Assembly: GCF_009828855.1 (NCBI RefSeq)
Contig: NZ_WUAG01000002.1
Span: forward strand, 558,001 to 622,000
Length of the DNA stretch: 64,000 bases
Direction of reading: 5' to 3'
Source of the DNA: Psychromonas sp. L1A2
GTDB taxonomy: Bacteria > Pseudomonadota > Gammaproteobacteria > Enterobacterales > Psychromonadaceae
The position numbers and the translations under genes are program-made. Positions 40,078 to 49,876 of this stretch are shown in pieces. The notes beneath the pieces were generated by a model that was not told where the DNA came from, made no database searches, and worked only from the letters and a program-made list of their open reading frames with translations. Numbering within the stretch: position 1 is the stretch's first letter; every line of letters starts with the position of its first letter.

Positions 40078-40113
40078 ATTAATATTGAGATTCGCATTAA
40101 TATTGAAATTGCT
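40078..40113. repeat. 18 bp tandem repeat, two copies
   Basis: ATTAATATTGAGATTCGC at 40078-40095 is followed by a copy with three changes at 40096-40113, in the promoter region of the preceding minus-strand gene. Confidence 0.75.
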
Positions 40114-40220
40114 CTTGGTGAATTACTATTTAAATCGAAACGAGATAACTCATCAAGAATAATGCATCAGAATCATGAACTTAGCTATCCAATATTTAAC
40201 TTTAACCGTTTAAAAAAGAT

Positions 40221-40250
40221 AAAAGAACGTTAGCTTATTCACTAACGTTC
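40221..40250 (-). terminator. Rho-independent terminator of the DUF302 gene
   Basis: A 9 bp stem (40225-40233 with 40242-40250). On the minus strand it is followed by TTTTATCTTTTTT. Confidence 0.75.
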
Positions 40251-40301
40251 CATGTCAATCTTATAAAAGAGATTAAGACTGTAATAAAAACTGTGTAGCG
40301 C

Positions 40302-40751
40302 TTATTTAGCAGCTGCACCCGTTAACGCACTTAATACGTTAGACACTTTTTTTATTACCGGATCACAACCTTCAATACTGTGTCTTTGTTTTAGGTATTC
40401 AGGGTCGTTATATGAAAGCCATACTTTGTTATCTGCATCTTTCCATACGAGCACTTTTTGAGGTAGGTCAATGGCCATTGTTTGTGCGCATTGCATCAGT
40501 GGTGTTCCCACTTTAGGACTACCAAAAAGAATAACTTCAGTTTCTCTTAAGGTTAAATCCACACCGGCGGCATTCTCTTGATGATCAATACGTGCAAATA
40601 AAGTTAACCCTTTGCTTTCTACAATTGAGGCAAATTTATCAGCTGTTTCTTTTACTGAATGTTTACTTTCAACAGAGATTAATCCATCTGCGGCATTGGC
40701 ATAACTTGAGATAAAAAGTGATAAAAATAGTAACGTAATAAATTTTTTCAT
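40302..40751 (-). CDS. DUF302 family exported protein
   Basis: A 149-residue protein with a signal peptide (residues 1-20, cleavage near ANA-AD). The mature part is a single DUF302 domain: ESKHSVKETADKFASIVESKGLTLFARIDH at its start, FGSPKVGTPLMQCAQTMAIDLPQKVLVWKD in the middle (both quoted here only in part: VESKGLTLFARIDH and GTPLMQCAQTMAIDLPQ) and a VWLSYNDPEYL segment. Its histidine and cysteine could bind a ligand or metal, but no role is established for the family. It stands alone with its own terminator, upstream of it lying the end of the cobalamin locus. Confidence 0.85.
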   Translation of the reverse strand: MKKFITLLFLSLFISSYANAADGLISVESKHSVKETADKFASIVESKGLTLFARIDHQENAAGVDLTLRETEVILFGSPKVGTPLMQCAQTMAIDLPQKVLVWKDADNKVWLSYNDPEYLKQRHSIEGCDPVIKKVSNVLSALTGAAAK

Positions 40752-40963
40752 GATTATTTCTCTTTATGTGAGTTTTAAATAAGTATGACGTTAAGGGTAA
40801 AGATAAATTAAAGTACCATCAAATTTATAATGCGGCTAGTTTACTTTATAGATATTGAGCAATGAAAAACATTAACAATTTTACAGCGCTCACATATTTT
40901 GATAGTAGATAGGTTATTGCATAAAGGATGATTAAGACGACTCTTTACGTTTAAATATAAATA

Positions 40964-42040
40964 TTAAACAATCGTTGCTAATGCGTCGGATAAACGTTGT
41001 GTATTAACCTTGTCAGTAAGGCCAAAACGAAGTGCATTGTTTTCATCGGTTAACCGTACATAGACAGCTTGCTGACATAGTTGCTCATATACAACCGGTG
41101 CATTAATTAAAAACACTGTAATGAATAAAGCATTAGCTTCAACACGTGCACTAGGAAGGTATGTTTTCAATAACTGTTGCATGATGTGACTTTGTTGATC
41201 GAGACGTTTATTTTGCTCAACTTGCCATTGTTTATCTTGCAACGCTTGCTCTGCAATAAATAAAGCAGGGCCATTAATAGACCAAGGACCAATACTATTT
41301 TTAATCGTTTCACACCATGCTTGAGTACTACAGGCAAAGCCAATACGTACGCCCGCTAACCCAAAGAACTTACCAAATGAACGTAATACGATCACATCGT
41401 TATGCGCGAGTTGATGATTAATAATATGGGGAATAAAGCTAAATGCTGGAGCGAATATATCTGCAAAGGCTTCATCAATAATTAATAACGCTTGTTGTTG
41501 TTCGCAGTGCTTTTTTAAGCTTAGAAGTTGTGAAACGGTAAAGGTATCTGTGAGCGGATTATTCGGGTTAATCACCACAACAATACTATTTTTCTCGATA
41601 TTGCCCGGTAAGCATTGTTGATAAAAGTGTAATTGATAACCGGCTTTAGACCAAGCTTGTTGATGTTCTTTATAACCGACCTTAGGTAGATAAGCGTGTT
41701 TGATTTCAGCATTTTCCACTCGATTATTTTTTACATCGTACTTTTCACTTTCCCTTTGATTTAGCTTTTCATTTAACTTTTCAGTCCATAGTTCAGGGAG
41801 CTTTTCTATTAACTGCTGGCTTCCCGCGACAGGCCAACAAAAATCAGCATGGTAATAATGTTTAGCCGCTTCAATGAGAGATGACGATATAGTCGGAAGA
41901 TCTTGCCAAGCTTTAGCTGGAATGACTGGAATACCATAGCTGAATGGCGCAATACCCGTTGATAGATCTAACCATTCATTTTCTGGAATTTGGTATTGTG
42001 TTGCAACACGACTGAGTTGACCTCCATGTAAAATGGCCAT
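40964..42040 (-). CDS. cobD: Threonine-phosphate decarboxylase (CobD type)
   Basis: A 358-residue PLP enzyme of the aminotransferase I/II fold that decarboxylates L-threonine-O-3-phosphate to (R)-1-amino-2-propanol phosphate, the linker of the cobalamin nucleotide loop. Motifs: HGGQLSRVATQYQIPENEWLDLSTG at the start (in part LDLSTGIAPF), VVINPNNPLTDTF, IIDEAFADIF and the PLP lysine in VLRSFGKFFGLAG. It is the last gene of the cobalamin cluster, 73 bases after cbiB. An insertion near residues 95-115 (KLNEKLNQRESEKYDVKNN) is unusual and charged, probably a surface loop. Confidence 0.88.
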   Translation of the reverse strand: MAILHGGQLSRVATQYQIPENEWLDLSTGIAPFSYGIPVIPAKAWQDLPTISSSLIEAAKHYYHADFCWPVAGSQQLIEKLPELWTEKLNEKLNQRESEKYDVKNNRVENAEIKHAYLPKVGYKEHQQAWSKAGYQLHFYQQCLPGNIEKNSIVVVINPNNPLTDTFTVSQLLSLKKHCEQQQALLIIDEAFADIFAPAFSFIPHIINHQLAHNDVIVLRSFGKFFGLAGVRIGFACSTQAWCETIKNSIGPWSINGPALFIAEQALQDKQWQVEQNKRLDQQSHIMQQLLKTYLPSARVEANALFITVFLINAPVVYEQLCQQAVYVRLTDENNALRFGLTDKVNTQRLSDALATIV

Positions 42041-42113
42041 GATTTACTACCTTTTTAATTGATAAAATGAATACGTAAATGGCAGGTTTTTGAATAGTTA
42101 TTTACTATAAAAA

Positions 42114-43037
42114 TCAGAAAAATGACCAGACAAAAATAATTAACATCCACAAGATAACAGCTTGTTTCACTAGCCGTAAACTCGCTTTAATATGTTTACT
42201 TTGCACAACCTCTCCCTCACCTAATTGTGGAGAGACAACCGTCTTGCCAAAGTAAACGGCACTACCACCTAAACACGCTTTAAGAACCGTTGCACCAGAT
42301 GCCATTACCCATCCACCGTTGTGGCTTTTATATTCAAGGCTTTGTTGGTATGCATTAGTTAACGCCTGTTTAGCCGTGCTATTAAATAAACCAATCACGA
42401 CAAATAATAATGTGGTGATTTTAGCACTGACAAATCCTAATAGATCATCCATTCGCGCACTGCATTTTCCAAAATAGTTAAACTGATCAGTTCGATAACC
42501 CCACATTGCATCTAAGGTGTTACTCAAGCGATGTATTATCACTAGCGGCGCTCCGCCAATAACAAAATAGATAAGCGTTGCAGTGACACCATCATGGCCA
42601 TTTTCAAGCATAGATTCGGTGGTTGCTCGACTGATTGCTTGAGCATCTAATTGGCTAGTATCACGGCTCACGATATAAGAGCAATAATGTTGTGCTTGTG
42701 CTAAGTCATTATTGATTAATGGTTTATAAATTTGCATGCCGTGCAGATTCAAACTATTTAATGCCACTGCCCAGTAAACAATATAAATATTAACTAACAC
42801 AATCAGATAAATAGGTAAAATCCAAAGCAAGAGAACATACAGTAATGGCAATGGTAAAACTAATAAACACCAAGCGATAAGGCCACCGATAAATTGTTGT
42901 TTATAGTTACCTTTATTGAATTTTTTTTCTAATTTGTTGGCAAAGTTACCAAATATAATTAAAGGATGAAAACGGGTAGGCTCGCCAATGAAATGATCCA
43001 CCACCAGCGCAGCTATCAAGGTAAACAGCAATATCAT
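42114..43037 (-). CDS. cbiB: Adenosylcobinamide-phosphate synthase CbiB
   Basis: A 307-residue integral membrane protein with several hydrophobic segments that joins adenosylcobyric acid to aminopropanol or its phosphate. The N-terminal AALVVDHFIGEPTRFHPLIIFG and the central RDTSQLDAQAISRATTESMLENGHDG are family hallmarks (the latter given in part: RATTESMLENGHDG). Its start overlaps the cobC stop as ATGA, so translation is coupled. The name cobD is used for the same enzyme in the Pseudomonas nomenclature. Function fits its neighbour encoding aminopropanol-phosphate production. Confidence 0.92.
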   Translation of the reverse strand: MILLFTLIAALVVDHFIGEPTRFHPLIIFGNFANKLEKKFNKGNYKQQFIGGLIAWCLLVLPLPLLYVLLLWILPIYLIVLVNIYIVYWAVALNSLNLHGMQIYKPLINNDLAQAQHYCSYIVSRDTSQLDAQAISRATTESMLENGHDGVTATLIYFVIGGAPLVIIHRLSNTLDAMWGYRTDQFNYFGKCSARMDDLLGFVSAKITTLLFVVIGLFNSTAKQALTNAYQQSLEYKSHNGGWVMASGATVLKACLGGSAVYFGKTVVSPQLGEGEVVQSKHIKASLRLVKQAVILWMLIIFVWSFF

Positions 43038-43672
43038 AATTTTGAGAACGTTCCTGTTTCTTGATCATAAGTCATGGCAATTAATTGCGCATTTTTATAA
43101 TCATAACCAGTACTTAATACTTTTTTTGGTGATGTTTTAGATGATGATGCTTCAGATAATGATACTTCCAATAATAAGGGTTCATTAAATTTCGCCATAA
43201 AAGATCGCAAAATATCGCCGTGACTGACAATTAAAAAAGTTTCATTATTCGCCGTTTGTAACTGGTTAATTAATGCTTTTGTAAAACGTGCTAATAACTC
43301 TTTTGCACTTTCACCGTGTTCAGGTTTACAGTCAGTAATGTGTGAGGTGATTTCATTATAATTAACATCTCCATTCACTTCGCTCACTAACTTACCTTGC
43401 CAAATACCAAAATGACGCTCTTCAAAACCAGGAACAGACTTAACGGTTATATTTAACTGTTCTGCACAAATGTTAGCCGTTTGAACGGCACGTCCTAATG
43501 AAGAAGTTAACACCTGGGTGATATTTAACGCACGACACTGAACAGCTAACTGTGAAGCTTGTTGTTCACCTTCTAACGTGAGAAAACTATCAAGCTGCCC
43601 TTGAATACGACGCTCAACGTTCCATTCAGTCTGTCCATGACGAGCAAGATAAAAAGTAGTTTTGTTATTCAA
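43034..43672 (-). CDS. cobC: Alpha-ribazole phosphatase / histidine phosphatase CobC
   Basis: A 212-residue histidine-phosphatase protein with the catalytic RHGQTEWN motif at residues 11-18, the second arginine in TSSLGRAVQTA, and the C-terminal histidine in LIVSHGDILRSF. In cobalamin assembly CobC removes phosphate from alpha-ribazole-5'-phosphate or from adenosylcobalamin-5'-phosphate. Generic phosphoglycerate-mutase-like activity is the alternative, but the overlap with cbiB and position in the cobalamin locus favour the ribazole role. Confidence 0.8.
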   Translation of the reverse strand: MNNKTTFYLARHGQTEWNVERRIQGQLDSFLTLEGEQQASQLAVQCRALNITQVLTSSLGRAVQTANICAEQLNITVKSVPGFEERHFGIWQGKLVSEVNGDVNYNEITSHITDCKPEHGESAKELLARFTKALINQLQTANNETFLIVSHGDILRSFMAKFNEPLLLEVSLSEASSSKTSPKKVLSTGYDYKNAQLIAMTYDQETGTFSKL

Positions 43673-43816
43673 ATGTCAGCTCTTATGTTTATCAGAAGGT
43701 GTAATTGGACAGCGTTAATCAAATTTGATTCCCATTAATAGCAATCAAAAATAAATTTTAAAACTACACGTCTGTTTAAAATAAGACATGTTTTAAAAAT
43801 CAGACGTTTTTTAAAA

Positions 43817-43857
43817 TATAAAGTAACTAATGCTAACCTGCCATTAGTTACTTTATA
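43817..43857. terminator. Strong stem-loop between cbiX and cobC
   Basis: A perfect 16 bp stem (43817-43832 with 43842-43857) with a 9-base loop, 34 bases after the cbiX stop. It may end or attenuate the long operon before cobC-cbiB-cobD. Confidence 0.75.
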
Positions 43858-43891
43858 GTATAAAAATGAGACGCGACTATATCAATAACAA

Positions 43892-45124
43892 CTATTTTTT
43901 GTGTGCTAATGCTTCACCTTGAACGCCATTATCAATGCGCTCTTTTTCTTCATCCAATAACCATTGTGGGAATTGTCCCATGAAACAACAACAGACGCCT
44001 TCACCAATCATGGTTCTAGGCCCTAATGGATGTGCAATATGTTTATACACACCGTGACTATGAGGCTCTACATGCGTATGAGCGTGGTCATGGCTATGAG
44101 AATGATCATGTGAATGTTCACTATGTGAGTGTTCGGTGTGTGAGTGTTCAGTGTCATGTGAGTGACCGTGTGAATGCTCATCATGAGAATGTGCATGATC
44201 GAGGCTGTGAGAATGATCATGATCGTGCGAATGAGCCTGCTCTTTTGCTGGATCTTGATATTCTGCATGATGATGATGTACATCAACTTCACCAGCAGCT
44301 AAACGACGTTTAAAAATCGCCATCAAATCTTCTTCACTTGCTTGTGTATTATCCATGATGTCACGAACACGTACTTCAAATGCATCGATGACTTTTTCAT
44401 GGTCACGTAAGTAAGGGGTATTAATAAACTCAATACTTGGATTTTCTTTTGCTACTTTATCAACGTAACCAGAAATACGTTTGATTAAACGGCCTGTAAA
44501 TAGGAAATAAGGCGCAACCACAATACGTTTGTAATCAAGTTTAATCAGCTTTTCAAGGCCAACACCAACAGAAGGATAAGTCACACCAGAATAAACTGTA
44601 TCAGCCCAACCAAAGCCCATATTTTCACTAACAATACGGGTTAATTTAGCCGCTTCTGCATTGGCTTGAGTATCAGAAGTACCACGGCCAACAACCACTA
44701 ACATCGTATCGTATAATTCAGCAGGTGGGTTATCAGCATCTAACCCTAATGATTCATAAATACGTGCTTGAAACGCCTTGATCATTGGATCTTGTAAACC
44801 CAACTCTTTACCGTAACTTACTGCTAAACCTTCATTTTGTTCTTCAAAAGTAGTTAATACAGACGGAATATCATTTTTAGCATGTGTTGCAGCAAATAAC
44901 ATACCCGGTACCGCATAAATATGCTCAACACCTTGGTTGATCAAACTGTTTAAACCCATGTGAATGTTGGGCGCAGAATACTCTAAGAATCCGTATTCAA
45001 CAGGCAGATCAGGAAAACGTTTTTTTAACCCTTCAGCAACCAATGAGAATTCCATTTCAGCGTCTTTATCACGGCTACCGTGACCACAAACCATAATGCC
45101 TTTCTTAACTACTTTATTATTCAT
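43892..45124 (-). CDS. cbiX: Sirohydrochlorin cobaltochelatase CbiX with long His-rich linker
   Basis: A 410-residue long-form CbiX that inserts cobalt into sirohydrochlorin, the early step of the oxygen-independent pathway. Two CbiX halves are visible: GIMVCGHGSRDKDAEMEF at the N terminus and MLVVVGRGTSDTQANAEAAKL near residue 145 (each quoted in part), with IYAVPGMLFAATHAKNDIP carrying a metal-site histidine. Residues ~278-362 are an exceptional His/Asp/Ser tract. The C terminus has GVCCCFMGQFP, reminiscent of the cysteine cluster that binds Fe-S in some CbiX proteins. It lies 202 bases after bluB, and a strong stem-loop follows. Confidence 0.9.
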   Translation of the reverse strand: MNNKVVKKGIMVCGHGSRDKDAEMEFSLVAEGLKKRFPDLPVEYGFLEYSAPNIHMGLNSLINQGVEHIYAVPGMLFAATHAKNDIPSVLTTFEEQNEGLAVSYGKELGLQDPMIKAFQARIYESLGLDADNPPAELYDTMLVVVGRGTSDTQANAEAAKLTRIVSENMGFGWADTVYSGVTYPSVGVGLEKLIKLDYKRIVVAPYFLFTGRLIKRISGYVDKVAKENPSIEFINTPYLRDHEKVIDAFEVRVRDIMDNTQASEEDLMAIFKRRLAAGEVDVHHHHAEYQDPAKEQAHSHDHDHSHSLDHAHSHDEHSHGHSHDTEHSHTEHSHSEHSHDHSHSHDHAHTHVEPHSHGVYKHIAHPLGPRTMIGEGVCCCFMGQFPQWLLDEEKERIDNGVQGEALAHKK

Positions 45125-45326
45125 TTTTAATCTCTTTATATCTTTTAATTGTTTTTTATTTACACTTCATTTGGCGCTATTAACTTGCTGTAAACGGAAT
45201 TGATTCGGCTTGAACGCATTTATTTCGCCATGGTATCAATGACAGCTAAAACAGCAATCGACAATTGTTTATTTTTTCTAAATTCGCATCACTAGATTTG
45301 CGTACCTAATCATTTAATAACGACAA

Positions 45327-45980
45327 CTACTTACTTTCTGGCCAGCTATTCTCAAACAAAAAAGTATCAACGTCAGCGGCCTGAGCCCAATTTTGTTCAA
45401 TCAACATTGGTTTTTCATAAAACTTTTCAACGTGCCCGATACATAAAATAGCAATCGGTCGACTGTCTTCTGGCATATTTAATAAATTGGCCAATTGAAT
45501 GGGATCAAATAAAGAAACCCAACCAAGGCCAATGCCTTCAGCGCGTGCCGCTAACCACATATTTTGAATCGCACAGGCCACTGACGCTAAATCCATATCG
45601 GGCATAGTACGACGACCAAACAGATGTTTCTCACGCCCTTCAGGCAAGGCAACAACAATCAATTCAGCACACTCTGAAATACCTTCTACTTTTAATTTTA
45701 AAAAGTCATTTTTACGTTGATTCAAAAGTTCTGCTGTTATGTTACGTTCAATTTCCACTAACGCTTTTATCGACGATTTTAATGCATTATCTGTAATACG
45801 AATAAATCGCCATGGCTGCATTAAACCAACGCTAGGCGCCTGATTAGCAACCGTTAGCAAACGTGTTAACAATCCTTTTTCGAGCGGTTCATTACTAAAG
45901 TGGCGCATATCTCGACGTTCTTTAATAACGCGATAAACCGCTTCTTTCTCAACTTGACTATAGCTATGCTGACTTTTCAT
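45327..45980 (-). CDS. bluB: 5,6-dimethylbenzimidazole synthase BluB
   Basis: A 217-residue flavin-destructase of the nitroreductase fold that breaks down FMNH2 with oxygen to make 5,6-dimethylbenzimidazole, the lower ligand of cobalamin. RRDMRHFSNEPL, ANQAPSVGLMQPWRFIRI, FGRRTMPDMDLASVACAIQNMWLAARAEGIGLGWVSLF (in part: TMPDMDLASVACAIQNMW) are the BluB hallmarks that distinguish it from ordinary nitroreductases. It lies between cobN and cbiX. Its presence means the cell can make its own lower ligand when oxygen is available. Confidence 0.92.
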   Translation of the reverse strand: MKSQHSYSQVEKEAVYRVIKERRDMRHFSNEPLEKGLLTRLLTVANQAPSVGLMQPWRFIRITDNALKSSIKALVEIERNITAELLNQRKNDFLKLKVEGISECAELIVVALPEGREKHLFGRRTMPDMDLASVACAIQNMWLAARAEGIGLGWVSLFDPIQLANLLNMPEDSRPIAILCIGHVEKFYEKPMLIEQNWAQAADVDTFLFENSWPESK

Positions 45981-46039
45981 TATTGACTACTTTGTTTTTA
46001 ATTAAGTGCTTTTTTGTTTTGCTTTATATCTAACTGACT

Positions 46040-49000
46040 TTACTTAGCTTCTTGCATCTCATCACACTGTAACAGCAGATCTTGTAGCTTTTGTTGATAT
46101 TCATCAGGTGCTTGCCATAAACCACGTTGTGCCGCTTCCATTAAACGTTCAGCCATTTCTTCCATAATTTGTGGATTATTATCTTTTAAAAATTGCTGAT
46201 TAATATCATCAAACAGTAACGTATCAGTCACTTGCTCATATTGATAATCGGCAATCAAATCAGTGGTCGCATCATAAGCAAAAAGGTAATCAACCGTTGC
46301 GCCCATTTCAAAGGCACCTTTGTAACCATGTTCGCGCATTCCTTCAATCCATTTAGGATTTAAAACACGCGAACGTATCACGCGATTCAATTCTTCTTTT
46401 AAGGTACGAATCACCGGCTTACTTGGATTACTATGGTCACTATGATAAATGGTTGGTGCTTTACCTGAATACACTTGTGCCGCGTTACTCATGCCACCTT
46501 GAAATTGGTAATAGTCATCGGAATCTAATAAATCATGTTCACGATTATCTTGATTTTGTACTACGACTTCGATATTACTCAGCTGATGCAAAAAGGCGTC
46601 TTTTGCTTGCACACCATCTTTATCACTATTGCCGTAGGCATAACCGCCCCAATTTAAGTAAGCTTCAGCTAAATCGCTTTTATCTTCCCAACAACGTTCA
46701 TCGATTAAACCTTGTAATCCTGCGCCATAAGCACCCGGTTTAGAACCAAATACACGATAACTGGCTTCGCGTTTAGCCTCACCAATTGCCATACCATCGG
46801 CAATTAACTGTGCTTCACGTTGTTTAATATTTTGTTGGATTAAATTACCACTGCCCGGTTCATTGAGTTCGCTAATGGCAACCACAGCCGCATCAAACAA
46901 TGCCATTACGTTAGCAAAAGCATCACGGAAAAAGCCGGAGACTCTTAAAGTCACATCAACTCTTGGACGATTCAATAATTGGAATGGAATAATTTCAAAA
47001 TCCACCACTCGATTACTGCCTTGCGCCCAAATAGGTTTAACGCCCATCAATGCAAATGCTTGAGCAATATCATCACCGCCAGTGCGCATAGTTGCCGTTC
47101 CCCAAACCGATAAACCGAGTTGCTTAGGGTAATCGCCATGTTCTTGTAAATGTCGATGGATTAACGCTTGCGCAGATTGTTGACCCAATACCCAAGCTGC
47201 TTTCGAGGGAATTGCGCGATTATCAACAGAATAGAAATTGCGTCCTGTTGGTAGTGTATCTAATCGACCTCGCGTTGGTGCGCCACTTGGCCCTGCTTCA
47301 ATAAATTTTCCATCTAACCCGTCAATGATTGCACTTAATTCGTTTTTAACACTTTGATTTAACGCGGCCTGAATCGTTGATTTTGCATAGGTTAATAACG
47401 CTTGTGTTGCTGGGTAATGATTAAGTTCAATAAGGTCATTATTGTTAAGCAAAAAGTGCTCAACCCATTCTAACGCCAACAACTCTAAACGCTCACGCGT
47501 ATCCGCATGCGTTCGCCATAGCGTTTCACTTACTTTCATTAATAGATCTGGTTTTTCACCATTCCATTGTTCGCGAGTAGCTTCTAAAGGGTCAAAAGGT
47601 TGCTCATTCACCATCAGTGAAAAATCACTCACTAATGCGTGTAAAACACCTTGATTTATAACGCCTTCTCCACGGGGTAAACGTAATAAAGCAATCAGCG
47701 TATTCGCCACTTTATGTGGTTCCGGCAGTTGCCCAAGAATATGCAAACCATGACGAATTTGCGCTTCTTTAATATCACAAAGGTACGTATCTAATTCTTC
47801 CAAAACTTGGTTATCGTCTTCACGCGCCGCTTCATTTAATTCATCGAGAATATTAGTGCTTTGTACTTTTTCTAAAATTTGTTCACGTAACCACACTTCA
47901 CGGCGCACATCTAAACCCTGTGCTTGGTAATATTCATCGACTAACCCTTCAAGCTCAGCCAACTCGCCATAAGTTTCAGCACGTGTCATTGGCGGCATTA
48001 AATGGTCAATTATCACCGCTTGCGTACGTCGTTTGGCTTGCGCCCCTTCGCCGGGGTCGTTAACAATAAAAGGATAAAAATGCGGCATTGGACCTAATAC
48101 AGCATCAGGCCAACATTCGTTAGAAAGCGCCAGTCCTTTGCCCGGCAACCATTCTAAATTACCGTGTTTACCTACATGGATAACCGCGTTGACTTGATAA
48201 GTAAAACGTAGCCAAAAGTAGAATGCTAAATAATTATGTGGCGGCACTAAATCGGGATCATGATAGTTAGCAAGCAAATCGATATTAAAGCCACGTGCAG
48301 GCTGAATGCCGACAAAGGTTTCACCTAAGCGGATCCCTGAGATCATCAAACGTCCATCACGACATTTAATATCATCTTCGGGTTTACCCCAACGTTCTGT
48401 AATGGCTTGCTGACTCACTAACGGTAAATCTGCAAAGGCTTTTTTGTAATCACTTAACGACAAACTCTGCCAACAGGCTAAATGATGTAACGTATTGGGA
48501 TTGTTGGTTACTGATTCTAATAAGGTTTCAATCAGTTTGTTACCATTTTCAGGCACGCTATCAATAGGATAATCCGCGTCCTTTAAAGCATTTAAAATAT
48601 TCACTGTGGAATTGGGCGTGTCTAATCCCACGCCGTTGCCTATACGCCCATCTTTGGTTGGATAGTTAGCTAGGATCAACGCAATACGTTTGTTGTTATT
48701 ATCGGTAATTGAAAGCTGAATATATTTTTTAGCCAACTCAATCACAAATAAAGCGCGCTCGCTGTGTAATTGATATTGCACTAATGAAATTTGTGTTTTT
48801 TCGTCAAAAAAAGCTTCGGTTTTAAAGCTAATGGCACGTGTTAATACTTTGCCATCCATTTCAGGCAAGACCACCTGCATAGCAATATCACGGCTTCGTA
48901 AACCTTGTTTGTAATCCGTCCAATCCTCTAACGTACTACTTGAAAGTACCAGCTGTAAAATAGGAATATCAACGGCAAATAGGCGCTTAAAGCTATTCGG

Positions 49001-49870
49001 TTGAGAGCTTAATCCGGGACTGCTCACGGTATTCGCAGCAAAGCCAGTGCTGTTTAAAATCAAACGACAATAATGCTCACTTAAAAGTTGATTCACCACA
49101 CTCATGGCTTGTTCATCTTTTAACGAGCTAATCACTATTGGTAATGGGTTTAAACCATTCGCTGACATCAACTCAATAAACTGATCAAACATCTCGCAGT
49201 TAGCTGATTGTAAATGACTACGATAAAAAATCAGTGCGACGACACTTTGCTCACTTTTCCATTTACGTCTGATTTGTTGCTCATTATAAAACTGCGCAAC
49301 AGGTAAAAAATGAGGGTCATTAACATCAATATTTGACGCAAAATAAAGCTGATTCAAATAAGCAAAAAGCTGTGCACTATTATCCAATCCACCAGCACGT
49401 AAGTATCGCCATACTTGATGTTGAATTTTTTCGGATACATTTGATAATTCAATTAACTCAGGGTCAACATTATCATCACCGGGCACTAAAATAAGTGTGC
49501 GATTGGATTTTGCTTTTGACCAGCGAATTAATCCTTCAACACCATATTGCCAATAAGCTTTACCACCTAATAGCGACACAACAACCACTTCCGCTTGCTC
49601 TAATACTTTATCTTCATAAAGATCAAAAGCTGCAGGTTTTAATAAGTTAGTCCAATTCACTAAACGCGTTTCAGCCAAGCTATTCGAAGACAGGTTTTTC
49701 GAATATTCAGCATTCACCTGTTTAGCTGTCACCTTTTTAAATCCGGCAGAAAGTGCCGTTAACTGACTATCAGCAGCACTAAACACGACCAAAGGCGCTG
49801 GCGATTGTGCTAAATCGACAATGCCTTCTTCTTCAATAAATCCGCCTGGTTGTGCCGCTAATAGATGCAT
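46040..49870 (-). CDS. cobN: Cobaltochelatase large subunit CobN
   Basis: A 1276-residue protein of normal CobN length. Visible family segments include GRIGNGVGLDTPNSTVNIL, RGFNIDLLANYHDPDLVPPHNYLAFYFWL (in part: YHDPDLVPPHNYLAFY), HVGKHGNLEWLPGKGLALS, and VFGSKPGAYGAGLQGLID. CobN is the porphyrin-chelatase (BchH-like) subunit that binds hydrogenobyrinic acid a,c-diamide and inserts cobalt using an AAA/VWA partner. The fused ChlI-ChlD gene at 59886 in the same locus is the obvious partner, as there is no cobS/cobT. It lies 6 bases after cobW. Confidence 0.95.
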   Translation of the reverse strand: MHLLAAQPGGFIEEEGIVDLAQSPAPLVVFSAADSQLTALSAGFKKVTAKQVNAEYSKNLSSNSLAETRLVNWTNLLKPAAFDLYEDKVLEQAEVVVVSLLGGKAYWQYGVEGLIRWSKAKSNRTLILVPGDDNVDPELIELSNVSEKIQHQVWRYLRAGGLDNSAQLFAYLNQLYFASNIDVNDPHFLPVAQFYNEQQIRRKWKSEQSVVALIFYRSHLQSANCEMFDQFIELMSANGLNPLPIVISSLKDEQAMSVVNQLLSEHYCRLILNSTGFAANTVSSPGLSSQPNSFKRLFAVDIPILQLVLSSSTLEDWTDYKQGLRSRDIAMQVVLPEMDGKVLTRAISFKTEAFFDEKTQISLVQYQLHSERALFVIELAKKYIQLSITDNNNKRIALILANYPTKDGRIGNGVGLDTPNSTVNILNALKDADYPIDSVPENGNKLIETLLESVTNNPNTLHHLACWQSLSLSDYKKAFADLPLVSQQAITERWGKPEDDIKCRDGRLMISGIRLGETFVGIQPARGFNIDLLANYHDPDLVPPHNYLAFYFWLRFTYQVNAVIHVGKHGNLEWLPGKGLALSNECWPDAVLGPMPHFYPFIVNDPGEGAQAKRRTQAVIIDHLMPPMTRAETYGELAELEGLVDEYYQAQGLDVRREVWLREQILEKVQSTNILDELNEAAREDDNQVLEELDTYLCDIKEAQIRHGLHILGQLPEPHKVANTLIALLRLPRGEGVINQGVLHALVSDFSLMVNEQPFDPLEATREQWNGEKPDLLMKVSETLWRTHADTRERLELLALEWVEHFLLNNNDLIELNHYPATQALLTYAKSTIQAALNQSVKNELSAIIDGLDGKFIEAGPSGAPTRGRLDTLPTGRNFYSVDNRAIPSKAAWVLGQQSAQALIHRHLQEHGDYPKQLGLSVWGTATMRTGGDDIAQAFALMGVKPIWAQGSNRVVDFEIIPFQLLNRPRVDVTLRVSGFFRDAFANVMALFDAAVVAISELNEPGSGNLIQQNIKQREAQLIADGMAIGEAKREASYRVFGSKPGAYGAGLQGLIDERCWEDKSDLAEAYLNWGGYAYGNSDKDGVQAKDAFLHQLSNIEVVVQNQDNREHDLLDSDDYYQFQGGMSNAAQVYSGKAPTIYHSDHSNPSKPVIRTLKEELNRVIRSRVLNPKWIEGMREHGYKGAFEMGATVDYLFAYDATTDLIADYQYEQVTDTLLFDDINQQFLKDNNPQIMEEMAERLMEAAQRGLWQAPDEYQQKLQDLLLQCDEMQEAK

Positions 49871-49876
49871 TTTTTA

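Noticed and set aside
42755-42775. GCCACTG-like B12-box match in the cbiB region
   Set aside because: It lies inside coding sequence and none of the other conserved cobalamin-riboswitch blocks is around it. A similar match near 60398 is also coding.
44026-44313. Open frames on both strands across the His-rich part of cbiX
   Set aside because: They are shadows of the repetitive His/Asp coding sequence, whose skewed composition removes stop codons in other frames.
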